Assembly: GCA_963971425.1 (NCBI GenBank) | Contig: OZ020517.1 | Span: 31,964,734 to 32,028,733 of the forward strand | Direction of reading: 5' to 3' | Origin: Bryoerythrophyllum caledonicum | Taxonomy: Eukaryota > Streptophyta > Bryopsida > Pottiales > Pottiaceae | DNA length: 64,000 nt | Shown here: piece by piece, positions 35,616 through 46,700 of the stretch | Numbering within the stretch: the stretch's first letter is position 1 | Layout of the letters: every line of letters starts with the position of its first letter | Made by a program: the position numbers and the translations under genes | Notes under the pieces: model-generated | What the model was told of the DNA's origin: nothing | The model's input: the letters and a program-made list of their open reading frames with translations, nothing else | Database searches by the model: none

Positions 35616-36320
35616 CCCTTTAGCGCCCAGGTATGTTTCAAGGAAAACCAAGTCTTATGCTGATTTTTTTCTTTTATTAAATTTGATGCAAATGTAATGC
35701 CTAATTTTAGTATCCAACCTTACAAAATCAAACTCAAACCATGACCTCAACTTGGGGAGAATTTGCACAACATTGAACGGTAGATGGAATAGATTATAGG
35801 CGTTTAGAGTTACTGTATATTTGGACGGTGTACTACTTTAACCATCAATAGATTCTTACAAGATTTTTTTTACCTTAATTTGAAGTGGTCCACATGTGCA
35901 CTAGGTCAATAGCTTCGCATTGACATAACATATGTGAAGAAAAAATTTATACACGATTAATGGTGAACTTTTTCGCATCTGTCTACTTGATTCTATACAA
36001 AAATGTTCCAAAATTATATAGATCAAAACGGAAGTTTTGTATGTGAGGAGAGAGACCAACAATCAAAGAACAATAAAGAATTTCTTCAAGACAAAGTTCA
36101 ATCAAAATTTAAATCCAAAATCAATGTACATATGTGTGAAATACAACATAGTATGTGGCGTGATATTCATTGTTTTCACTGTATTTTAGTGTATTTGACG
36201 TATTTTGTGTTGTATTCCTAGCTTTTCCAAGAGTTCTACAACTCCAAATCATGATCTGATCAATCCCATGAATTTGAGCACCCCAATCGACCCATTTTGG
36301 GCTTCCTGGGCGCTAAAGGG
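35616..36320. mobile_element. TTAA-type non-autonomous element (705 bp)
   Basis: The ends are ccctttagcgcccagg (left) and cctgggcgctaaaggg (right), a perfect 16-bp terminal inverted repeat. TTAA follows on the right (36321-36324); on the left the tetranucleotide is TTGA, one base changed. The interior has no transposase frame. Confidence 0.85.
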
Positions 36321-36809
36321 TTAAACTCCCTCCTTGCCTTCGGCAGCTCGTGCAAACAGCTTCCCATTGCCTCACATTCGTCACGTGGCCTCCAACTCTC
36401 TTTAGATTACTGCCCAATGATGAGACTTCAGGATCAACAGTTTGGAAATTGCTTGCAAGAAGCAAGCATTCCAGAAAACTTTGAACTTTTCAGATTCCTA
36501 GGCAATGGTCTGAAACATAGAAGCCTTTCATGAATAAAAGCAGGCAGGGGGGTCTTGACTCTGGACTAGAAGGTGGGCACAGAACAAGGGCGGCAGGTGA
36601 GCATCTCACCTTGACCGACTTGCTAGATCCAGAACTTGGAGCATACCACGAGGTGAGCAACAAGTTCAATGTTCACCATCGTCTTTCCGAGCCCGAGACT
36701 TCTCCAAAAGCAGTGCTGCAATTCGTTCTCGCTTCACCGCATTCGCAGAAGGCTCAATCACCCTCGAAGGTCCTTTCAAGGGGGATCCGGTGCTCTCCAC
36801 ACGGCTCCA

Positions 36810-37678
36810 TTACAAGATCGCTCCAAACAGCACGCAGCCCATTGCTAACCCTAGTCCCCAAACCGTCACGGCCGTTTGGTTGAACGGCCTCACAGATCCT
36901 GGAAGAACAACGAAAGATGAGAGAAGGAAACCTCCCAAATCCAGGTATGAGCACATGCAGACATGCACTCACCTGGGCGAACTCGCATGCCAGGATTGTA
37001 CCGAGCAGTTGGTCTTCGAGCTGGGGCCACATGAGTCACGTTCTTGTTGAGAAGCCTCTGGTACGCGGCTGAAATTCGCAGGAATTCCGCGCCGTCCTTC
37101 GTGTTCTTCGTGTTCAAGTCAGGATGGCTGAAACGACAGAACAAGCCTGAATCAACTGCTGAAGGCATCACCCTCAACCTAGCACTGACCTAACATCACA
37201 TGCTTCGAAGAGGAAAGCTTTCCGGACCTACAACAGAAACAGGGCCATTCAATTTCTCAATCCACGAGCATCTCTTCAGGGTTCCAAAGGTCCAACTATC
37301 AATTGGTGTGACTATCAATCAACTGATAAGTGCATCAGCCTTGACCTAGCTTTAACCTAACATCACATGCTAAGAAGAGGAAACAGAGCCTTTCGTATTC
37401 TCAATCCCCAAGCATCTCTTTGTTGCCAAATTAAGGTTCCAACTGAACTCTGAACAGACAGAGAGATCACAAGCGAAGACAAATCGAAAGATAACGACTC
37501 ACCACTTGAGCGCGAGGCGGCGATATGCAGCTTTGACGCTGTCCATGCTCGCTCCGGGCTCCAAATTAAGCGCGCGGTAAGCAGACTCAACCGACATGGT
37601 CGAGTGCGAGCTCCGACTGTCGGTGCCGTAATTGCAGCGCTGCTGGAGCCGCAACAGAATTTCGGGATACATCATCAT
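36810..37678 (-). CDS. small tail-anchored J-domain (DnaJ-like) protein
   Basis: Three exons (37678-37503, 37127-36973, 36898-36810) have GT-AG borders and join in phase into 139 residues from ATG 37678; ATG 37597 (112 residues) is an alternative start. The J domain has AYRALNLEPGASMDSVKAAYRRLAL, then CHPDLN across the first splice and EFLRISAAYQRLL, so the HPD motif that activates Hsp70 is intact. The protein ends in a hydrophobic stretch (AVTVWGLGLAMGCVLFGAIL) that could be a C-terminal membrane anchor. After the TAA at 36812 the same frame stays open for 47 more codons with charged, protein-like content (VIEPSANAVKRERIAALLLEK), so the stop may be recent (CAA to TAA). It is transcribed divergently from CCDC103. 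Confidence 0.78.
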
Positions 37679-37714
37679 CTCGAGAGTTTCGCAACCGCAC
37701 CAAGACCATGACAA

Positions 37715-38155
37715 AGAATTCGAGGGATAATCAGAACTCCTGACCTGCGACAGAGGAATTCTAAGAAACCCTGACCAAACGAGTCACGCTCGACAGCAAT
37801 TCTAGCAATCAAAACCAGGGCGGGAGGTTGGTGAATGAATCAAACAACTCGTGTGGTGCAACACCACCACGTCGACTCGGTATTGAAAGCGTGGCATTGT
37901 CTCTGGTTGGGTAACCTCAACCCCATCTGCTTTCTTACTGAGCTTTTTCTATTTCTGGTATCTTTACAAAAGAAAATCAATCAATTCTCATCAGAAACCA
38001 ACATCTTTTCCATTGAATTCCCAGCAACGATCTGATGAAATTATTCTCCATGACTGATGGAGCAGAGGCCGTTATCTTCTGTGGATGGATGATATGAAGT
38101 TCATGAAACCTGGTCTCATAGATCTGTAACCGTTCGACTTCACCATTTGCAAGCG
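37715..38155. promoter_or_regulatory. probable bidirectional promoter between J-protein gene and CCDC103
   Basis: About 480 bp separate the two divergent start codons, so both 5' UTRs and promoters must lie here unless further upstream exons exist. No specific motif is claimed. The assignment rests on gene geometry. Confidence 0.4.
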
Positions 38156-39066
38156 ATGGCAGACACAAACACCAAGCCTGGCGACGAGGTCACATTCCCG
38201 AAGCACCTGTGTGACAAAGAGAGCAGGGAGCTCCGCACCGCCATCTACGACGACTGGAAGCGAAAAGCAATCAACGACGCCAAGTTCTGCGCATGCGACC
38301 AGCATGTCGACTATCCAACATTCGCAAACCTGGTATGCCCAAGTCCCAGATCTCTCGTGTGCAAACAACAGAGCTCGGATACTAACGATCGTCATGCTTT
38401 AAGGTTTCTGTGGCGCATCTGAAGCCGGTGGAGCGGAAGACACCAGGCGAAGAGTTTGCCGAAGGGGCGCACGTCTACAAAGGAACCGCAGAGCCGTCAT
38501 GGTCATTCGATGGTGCAGGCGCGGAGAAGGAGGAGGAAGATGGAATCCCGGCATTGCTAGGGTTGGGGAAACCTGGCGCATTTCCGGAGAGGAAGCTCAC
38601 AGACACGGAGTTTGCGAAGCACTGGCGGCGCCTGAACGAGGACGTGTTTCTGCAGATGGCGTTTCTGACTGGAATCGACCCGGCAGACTTCTCCGAGATG
38701 TTCAAGGTGGAGGTTCCACCGAACCTGCTTGCGGAGATGCTGGCCACCATCTGCACGTGCTTACGCGCGGGAGAGAACGCGCGCGCGAATACGGACCGGC
38801 AGCGCCTCCTGCGCGCGGCGTGCGCTCGGGACGTGGACGAGAATTGGGCCGTGAACATGCTGGAAGCCATGTCGCAGTGCGGCCGCTTCTCTCTCGCGAT
38901 CGGATTCATTGGCGAGCAGACTCGCGCCATGGTGCGCGCGCTCCTCTCGCACCTCGTCGACTCGCCGTGGTGCGCTGCAGATGGGGAAACCGTCGTCTCC
39001 TCCTCTCGCCTCTCACGCATCCAGAAAATCAGAGAAGTGTACAGATTGCAAGCTAAACCTTCATAA
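38156..39066 (+). CDS. CCDC103: CCDC103 / DNAAF19, axonemal dynein arm assembly factor
   Basis: Two exons (38156-38332 and 38404-39066), split by a 71-bp GT-AG intron in phase 0, encode 279 residues. The N-terminal helix ends in FANLVSVAHLKPVERK, which matches the ASHLKPLERK hallmark of animal CCDC103. The C-terminal half (FAKHWRRL, PPNLLAEMLATICTCL, VNMLEAMSQCGRFSLAI) matches the helical RPAP3_C-like domain of that family. In animals the protein is an oligomeric, microtubule-binding factor needed for dynein arm attachment; mutations cause immotile cilia. Its presence suggests the host makes motile flagella, probably sperm. The coding sequence is intact and GC-rich compared with the surroundings. 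Confidence 0.92.
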
Positions 39067-39244
39067 CTCTCATCATCAGAGATACATGCACACCGTCATT
39101 GTGAATGCTCTAGATGCAGGTTTATTGACAGTAGGAGATTTTTTACATTGCTAGCTAGACACTAAACCAATCACCTGCATTTTTCGCTCCTGTTTCTGTA
39201 AACAACTGGTGTAAAGTAGGAGGAAAGACAACCGACTGTGTACT

Positions 39245-39936
39245 TCACGTAGAAGCTCGGTTGTCTTCGTCCTGTAAAGTTGTTCCCAGCGCAGGCCTTG
39301 GCAACCCCAGCAGTGACTCATTTATCAGAGCAGCCTCCGCATGCTCATGCGCCATGCGACCGGCTTCATAGTACATGTGGTTGATTAGTGCGCGGGCAGC
39401 CCTGCCAAACATCCACTTTCAGAAGGATAACTGGTAAAAAGAACTTCCATAGCTTGACCGAAATGATGCAAATGGTCTTTTCTGAACATATTTCTCAGAA
39501 CTGCAATAAGAGAAAAGCACACCCACATAGCAAGATGAACATCTTCCATTCGGCGCACATGACAAGAGAACTTACGCTTCCTTCTGCGCTTCGACTTTTC
39601 CAGGGTCAGTCTCGTGCATGTTCCGTCTAAACTGGTCCCGTACAAGCGATTTCAGAACCTCACTGTTTGAACCATACTGCCCACAAGCACTTGAAGTTAG
39701 CAACGGAGGAATAAAGATAGCAGAATTCTCAAAGCTCCCGGAATGTGGCTATGAAGACAATAAGTCCTAAGCACTCTCTTCGATATGAACTCTACACTTC
39801 CGTTAAGCCTGGAAATGCCAGTCATACAGCACCGTTCAGGATTCACCGGGAAACGTAAGCAACCAAACCTAAATTCAGAGATAGGTCGCACCTGACACCC
39901 TCAATAATCTGCCCGTCGCAAACATTCCCGAAACAA
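39245..39936 (-). CDS. LYR-motif mitochondrial assembly protein, C-terminal exons
   Basis: Exons 39936-39892, 39676-39576 and 39401-39245 (minus) have GT-AG borders and fit in phase. They read LFRECLRRADY (an LYR-type motif with Phe), then LKSLVRDQFRRNMHETDPGKVEAQKEA and AARALINHMYYEAGRMAHEHAEAAL, ending in TGA at 39245. The Arg/Phe-rich helix followed by an Asp-Pro turn is typical of Complex1_LYR proteins, which bind acyl-ACP/Fe-S assembly partners and help build respiratory complexes. A TGA (39903-39901) directly after LFRECLRRADY is in frame; it could be CGA to TGA, or the exon border may be misjudged. The first exon, with the start and targeting peptide, was not identified; it probably lies between 39950 and 40500. 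Confidence 0.65.
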
Positions 39937-40055
39937 CTGCACAGAAGCACAATCCACTACTTTCAGTACAAAATAACACAAAGACGAGTACCAACATCCC
40001 AAATTCATGTCAATCCTGAAACAGCACCCCACATTCAGAAACTCGACCGTGATTC

Positions 40056-40184
40056 ACATCCAGAAACTCAACCCTAATTCACATCCAGAAACTCAAGCCT
40101 CATTCACATCCAGAAAACTCAAGCCTCAATCACATCCAGAAACTCAAACCGAATTCACATCCAGAAATTCAACCCCAATTCACG
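40056..40184. repeat. 24-25-bp minisatellite
   Basis: About five copies of attcacatccagaaactcaa plus four or five variable bases run head-to-tail. They probably lie in the first intron or 5' region of the LYR gene. Confidence 0.85.
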
Positions 40185-40240
40185 TCAATTCTCAATCATC
40201 ACCATACATCAGAACTCCAGAAACAACTTCAAAAACAACT

Positions 40241-40390
40241 TCAAACGAAGAATCTATGGCGTGACTCCGATTGAGGATACCAAAACCGTAACATGAACCC
40301 TAAATTGGTGGCATTTGAGTAGAATTGGCGTACACAGCGGGAGCTTTGAGCGATGTAAGCAGGGATGCCGTGTTGCATGGTGATGGAGGT
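40241..40390 (-). repeat. ~140-bp sequence duplicated at 55745-55885
   Basis: On the minus strand it reads acggcatccctgcttacatc, then ctcccgctgtgtacgccaat, and matches 55745-55885 (plus) at clearly related DNA and peptide level (YIAxxSRCVxQF, ANNLG/ATNLGxML). A polypyrimidine tract and cag directly upstream suggest an exon near the start of the LYR gene, but no complete frame was confirmed. Confidence 0.6.
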
Positions 40391-40583
40391 GGAGATGGCG
40401 CGAGCGAGAGATGGCTGCAAACACCAACCGATGATGGACTGCAACGGTGCCTGCAAAAAACTGAAGCTTGCTCCACGAGTGAGGAAAACACCCTAAAGCG
40501 GTATTGTCTGGATTAGAGGATGTCGGGTTTAGGTGACTATTGGTTTGAAATGTTGGTTCTCTCTAGGGCCGGTTCTATGTCAA

Positions 40584-40864
40584 CCCTTTAGAGCCTGAGC
40601 CCTCTTGTTGTACGGCTAGATTCTAGGAGTGTACTAGATCATGAAGAGCATCATCTACATAGTGGGTACATTTCATCGCAAATATAGTCCACAGAAATGA
40701 GGCTAACTGATAATCCTCAAGGCCGATTAGCATGCAAACGGTCTCTTTAGAATCTTTGTAACCTCTTGCACGCCTGTTGTGATCGCTACGGTGCTCAATT
40801 CATTTCTACGGTGCGATTTTATCCCTTCCGAAGGCCACGTTTGGGCCTTTCGGACTCTAAAGGG
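40584..40864. mobile_element. TTAA-type non-autonomous element (281 bp)
   Basis: Ends are ccctttagag and ctctaaaggg (10-bp inverted repeat). Right flank is TTAA (40865-40868); left flank is TCAA. The interior also occurs, decayed, at 32280-32575. Confidence 0.75.
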
Positions 40865-40911
40865 TTAACTTTAAAATACCGAAGTATCCTTATATAGAAT
40901 TGGACCTCAAA

Positions 40912-41190
40912 TGATCCACACCATACCCTACACCATGATCAATTTCATACATAATTAATTCAAAATGGGGTGTTGTCCAAAATTTTGGAAATTTCAAGAG
41001 TATTTTGGCTAGGCAATACCCATGTAATATTAGGGTGACACCCGTACAATATCTAGGTGATATCCGTCCAATATTTAAGTGATGCCATGTGATACCTATA
41101 TTGTCCGAAACACCTACGTGGTTGAAAATAATTATTTCGCAGGCAGGTGTTGAAAGCGACCACTAGGTACGGTAGCCGGGTTGTCACCTT
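40912..41190 (+). repeat. dispersed repeat, copy 2
   Basis: The block from attaattcaaaatgggg through gatacccatgtaata, ggtgatatccgtccaat and tgtccgaaacacc to gttgaaagcgaccactaggt is shared with 59965-60230 (plus) and with 16085-16238 plus 29264-29360 (minus, split by the LINE). No coding capacity is seen. The family is unknown. Confidence 0.8.
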
Positions 41191-41283
41191 TGAGACAAGT
41201 ACTTTTTCTTATGGAAGAATTATATGAGCCACCGATTTTTTTTTTGAAAATACCTTCAACTAGCTTAGAAATATCATAATACT

Positions 41284-41510
41284 GCTAAAAGTACACTAAA
41301 ATTGATATTCAATGTTATGCACTGTAAATGACTCGTGGATGCTATAAGTTTTTACTCTTGATGAATATTTTTACCACCTATGTTTACTCTTCTTTGAATA
41401 GTATAGATTGTTGTGCTCTTAGTAAAACCAAAATCAAAAGTAAAAATCTATAGCATTTACAAGTCACTTACGATGCATAACACAAAATATCAATTGTAGT
41501 GTAGTTATTT
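41284..41510. repeat. foldback element with ~78-bp inverted arms
   Basis: The left arm (41284-41362) and the reverse complement of the right arm (41433-41510) share attgatatt, gttatgca, aaatg/aagtgact and atgctata..tttttact.ttgat; I estimate roughly 80% identity. The loop is ~70 bp. It would form a long imperfect hairpin if transcribed. It resembles a MITE; a small-RNA precursor is also possible. Confidence 0.75.
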
Positions 41511-42405
41511 ATTTGATTGATTTCTCTTATTTATTTCTTTGATTCTTGTAAATTCCTGTTCTTTTAATTCCTTTTTATTAGATTTATTTATTGACAAACT
41601 TGCTATGTTGCAATGGTATGAACAATATCTCTAATTATGTCTAATTATTTGTCATCAAATGAAAAAAAATAAAAATCCTTGAATTTTTTTGGAAAGGATT
41701 TATCTTCTTGCAGCTTATATGTGGAGGTGTTTCAGGTATCTTTATTAACTTTCTATTGGAAGATATTAAATCTTGAGGTATTGATTTTCATTTTATTCCC
41801 AAAGGAAGGCCAAATGTGCTTTGATGAGCTTTTTGGAGGTTTTTTCAGGTTCCTATGATGTGGTTTTCAATATTCTTCTTTGAGATTTGTAATGTAGATG
41901 TGCTTCACAAAACCTTTGTGGAAGTATAAATTTTTCTTAAATCCAGCATTTAATAAAAATGAGGAAAATTGAATTTCAAATGAGAAGAGGGGGCACAATG
42001 GACAACTCCAAAACCTTTTTCTAAAACGCTTAATTAATTCTAAGATTCTAATAAAATTAGAAAGTAATATTATTTCCTTTCGTATTGACAAAAACAATAC
42101 TTATCTTTTGTGAAAATAACACATTGTCAGACATTGTTGGGCAAGGTTTCACAAAAACTTCTTCTTTCCTACATAAAACTTAGAGATCTTTATATATTTT
42201 ACTTTTTATTTTTTCCATAACAACATGTGGTGTAAAATTTCTTGTTGACCATTTGAATTATCATTTAAGATATCTAAATTTGCAAAAAAATTATACATGA
42301 ATTGGCAGATTTTAAACCTTCACTCCTTGCACAATTGTTTCAAGTATGCTACATCCCTTTTCTACCTCTAAAATTTGGTGTCCAAGGAACTAATGTCATG
42401 CATAA
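41511..42405. other. AT-rich intergenic DNA
   Basis: Only short random frames are seen. No gene or element border was recognised. Confidence 0.6.
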
Positions 42406-42812
42406 CCCTTAAAGGTCAGTGCGGGACCATACATACAATCATGTATTTAACTCTTACCATTCAAAAAATGCACTAAAATTTAGCAGGACATACACCTTTG
42501 GATTGAAGATTCTTCAACTAATATCTTTTATTTGGAGGGCATTTCAATATCAAGACCTTATCATGCTCAAATACGACACCATACATGTAGAATACATGAC
42601 CATTCTGCAACTTCTCAAGCATGTAGTAGGTGCAATAATGATATAAGTTAAAATTGTCATGTATCAATGGTCCGAACTCAACACAGATACAAAACTTTTG
42701 TAAATATAGTATACATGTAAATATAGTATACATCAGCTCTTATAACTTGTATGTCAAATACACAGAAAACATCATGTTGCAACCCAAATGTGGCTTCTTA
42801 GACCTTTAAGGG
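42406..42812. mobile_element. TTAA-type non-autonomous element (407 bp)
   Basis: Ends are cccttaaaggtc and gacctttaaggg, a perfect 12-bp inverted repeat. Right flank is TTAA (42813-42816); left flank is ATAA. The interior matches 35430-35530 on the other strand. Confidence 0.82.
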
Positions 42813-43724
42813 TTAACATGATGGTACTTAATTTAGACCTTCTGTAGTACAAAAACTTAACACCACTGTGAAGTCAAAGTCTTCTAATTGCCTCAACATG
42901 AAGAAGAAGGAGACCCTATCTTTAATCCAAACACTATCATCTATCTTTCAATCTATACCGTCAAATTCTATGACATTTTGTGAGTATATTGGTTAATAAG
43001 TTCTATTGAGATCTTAGAGCTAATATTCACAATACGCTTGCACTCGAATCATCATCAATGTGATATACCTCATTGTTTTGGAGGGTTCTCCGACAGACTC
43101 CCCCAGCTCTTTCATTTACCTCCAAGCGGCCATAAGTCAACATTGCGCCTTGAACACGCAATTAAGCAATTATGCACTTGGCCATATAAAAGTGCACTTG
43201 GGTACAACGGCGGCCATTGCGAACAAAAGTGGCAAAATTGCAAAAAAAAAAAAAAAAACAATGAAAAAAAATGATTTCCAAAGAAAAAAAATTGAGCTTC
43301 TACAACAATATTACGTACAATCATGGTTGTTAATATTGGAAGCGGTTTTTTGGCATTTTCAACTAATTTTTGGTGGCCCCTCGTTAATACTAGATAAATC
43401 TGTATTTAATATAGTTTCACAATATTTCAAAGATAGATTTGAAGGATTGTAGTATACAAACCGGCGTAATCACATAAAAACATAGTTTATGCAAGGGTTG
43501 GCAGTTGATTAAAAGATATTCTACGTAGTATATAATGCATACAATGGTGGAAATTAAATATAGATTCTTCTACATCTGGACTTAGCACCAATAGTAAAAT
43601 TACCTTCACTCTATAGGATTAATGACATAACGTCTTACATCACCCTTAGAATATACTACTCTTACACGTACACTATATATCAATTACCATACACAACTAG
43701 TATACTCTCATAAAGGCACACTAT
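42813..43724. other. AT-rich 3' flank of the DDE-like gene
   Basis: A poly(A) run lies near 43240-43258. No gene is recognised. A terminal repeat for the neighbouring transposase-like gene was looked for and not seen. Confidence 0.5.
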
Positions 43725-46700
43725 CTACTCCACAGAATTTAAGGCTGCTTGCAAACGGTCGTCATCGATAGCTTCGGTTTGCATTGCAATATATTGTAGT
43801 ATGTGAGCCTTTGCCGATTGAAGAATGCGAATCCTGCTTTCAACTTGCACTCCAAATACATTGCGCTTTCTCCACCCGCTCGCCCCAGACATGGTTCTTT
43901 CCAGTGTGTCTACCCATGAAAAAATGCATGCATCTTTCTCTACCCAACTATGGCTCTCCCCAGATGGCTCCCAGAATGAATCCATGCAATTTGCATATCG
44001 TTGTGCAGAAGACCCATGTCCATCAGCAACCCCCCTTTGGATGATGGGCCAATACCAACAAACCTTAATCTTAAGTCTCCATCGGTTTTTTCCTTCCTCA
44101 ATCACTTTCCCCACATAGAATGGTACACCGCCTTCTATCTCTGCTTGATCAACACTCAAGGCTACAAACTGTCCACAACGGATATCAGATTGTGGATTAA
44201 ATGGTGGAAATGGGTCGTGATTACCTTCATACATTGCTCCTTCTTCGGCGCGTTCCTCAACATAGTTACGCTCTGTTTGTTGTGCCCTACGCACTGCTTG
44301 ATTAGAGGGTCTTCCTCTACGATGACCAAAGTATCCTCGAGCCTCGGCATTTGGAAGCATGGCCACTACCTGCTCTACAACATCTATCTCGCGATTTTCT
44401 TCACTTGCACCATCCATTACATCCAAAGATGTGCTCCCTGTAGGTCCGGTGTTGGAGAACTCTGAAGGCCAAAACGGTGAGGAACGATGCTCATTGCTAC
44501 GGTCTTTATGTGGAAATTCAGCTAAATAGAGTTTCAATCTTTCAGCCTCTATTTTTGCCTCACGATTCTTGTCCTCATGCTGCAACCTTTGGATGCACCT
44601 TTCTTTATATACAATGAAGTCATCCAACGCCTTCAACTCCCGTTCATCCGCTCCAAATACTTCCGCAAACGCTGGTCGTTCATCCCTACTTGGCAACGAC
44701 CTCAAAGTTTTCGTCCCTGCCTCCGGTCCCCATGGATCCTTGCAATAATGCTTGTGTTGTACTCGAACCACACGAGTCCCTTCTCGATTGTCCATATAGA
44801 ATCGCATGTGGTGCGGAAATGTTATGCCCACCAATGAATCCTGACCTGTCAGTAAGTGAGGAGTTATAAACAATTTCCAATCCCATACATTCTCTAGCAG
44901 CCGGGCGCTAACAAATGCCTCTGTAGGGGATGTTCCTCGTTCTATAAGACTCATCATTTCCTTCAACGAATCCACGTCCGACCTCTTCAACGTATTTGAT
45001 ATACAACTGAAGCGTTGATCAATATCTTCGTGTGTATGGCCCACTATAAGAAAAGATAGTTCCACCTCCTGAAAAAACCCCAATCCCACCAATGTAGCAC
45101 ATAGAGCAAACATATAAATGTTTTTGTTCTCACGCGTGCAGTTGTCGGCCTGAATCCGCAATGTTGGTGGCAAAAAGCCCCTCCTCCGCAGCACATCTCC
45201 TATCACGTACAACAATGTACTCACGACTTGGTTGCTATCGTGTTTGTGGTGAGCCCCGAACCACACGTCGCAATATAAACCAATCCCATGTACAAGAGCA
45301 CCACACAAATGGGTCTTCACAAACCGGTGTTCAATGTTCTTCACAGTCTGACGCATCCTCGGTACCATAGTCGTGTTTTGATCCATGCCATCCACTATGA
45401 TGCACATGTACAACTCAGGGCTAATATAACACGACCTCTTGAATATCCAATAATGCCTACGTTCTTCCATTTGGTTGCGTAGATGCAACATAAACAACTC
45501 CTTTATCTTTATCCTTGCATCCGCATTGGTGGTTCCCTCCATGGCACATTTATACTCCCAACAATGATAACACTTTGAGAATCTCGAGAATGGAGGTACC
45601 TGAACGTGGGGATACTTGATGCGCCACATCCTCCGAAACGAACTCATAGAAATGGTTTCTCCAATACAAATTCTCTTGACCTCCTCGTTCACGTAATTGA
45701 ATACATCAAATTTGGCTGTATTCATAGGAAGGAGAATGAGAGGCACCACTTCGTTGTCACTCTTACGGCGAATACAACGATGAGGTTGAGGACAACCAGC
45801 TTCATCGACAAACGATTTAAAGCAAGCCTCTGCTGCAGACATTCTAGTACTCTCTCTTATCGGATCTGAAAGGGTATTGCCGTGAATTGATGTCACTCTT
45901 CCATATATTAGACAGTCCTTCTTCAATTGCTTAAAGCGCCTCTGTGAATATCCAACCCCAAGAGCGTAGCAAGCATTGCAAACTTCTTTCCCATCTAACT
46001 TTGTTACAAACTTGTCTCGACGAGTTCCTTCCGTCCTTGTGTAAAAAGAAACCAGCATCTGTCTCATCCACGTACTTCGAACTGAAAACTCACTACCCCA
46101 TGCATTATATCGCATGTCCAATAGATACCTTGCTGGAACATCCCTCAAACAATTGCGTTTGCATCCTCCTTGTGCCATTGCAATTTGCACGCTTCTAAGC
46201 GATACCTTAGATGGTGCAGCTTCTGTCAATGATGGCTCCCTTGAATCTCTCCTTCTCCTATTTTGCATAGAATATGGACGTCGTGCTGGTCTAACATAAG
46301 CAAATCCATCTACATGGGGCAAATCTTGGATATTTGAGGGAGTAGATTGGGAAAACGGCGAATTTTCATCTATGGCGTTTGAAGCATGACTACTGCGTCG
46401 AGACCTCTGGGTGGATCCTGGTGTGTTGATGAACTCAGGAAAATCAAATTCTGGGGCCATCACTTCTACAGGCGCTATCTGTGATCCAACGTCACCATGG
46501 ACACTTGTGATATCAGGTTCTACAGCCACTACACGTAGCAAAGATCGATGCCAACGAATGATCAAGCCCACACACATGCCAAGGCGTTCTCCTACAATCT
46601 CTCCGGTCCAATGCAATGCATCATCTACCCTAATGATACGCACCGCCACCTCGAATGGGAACAACTTCGATCCATTCAATTCCATGCCACTTTTGAATGC

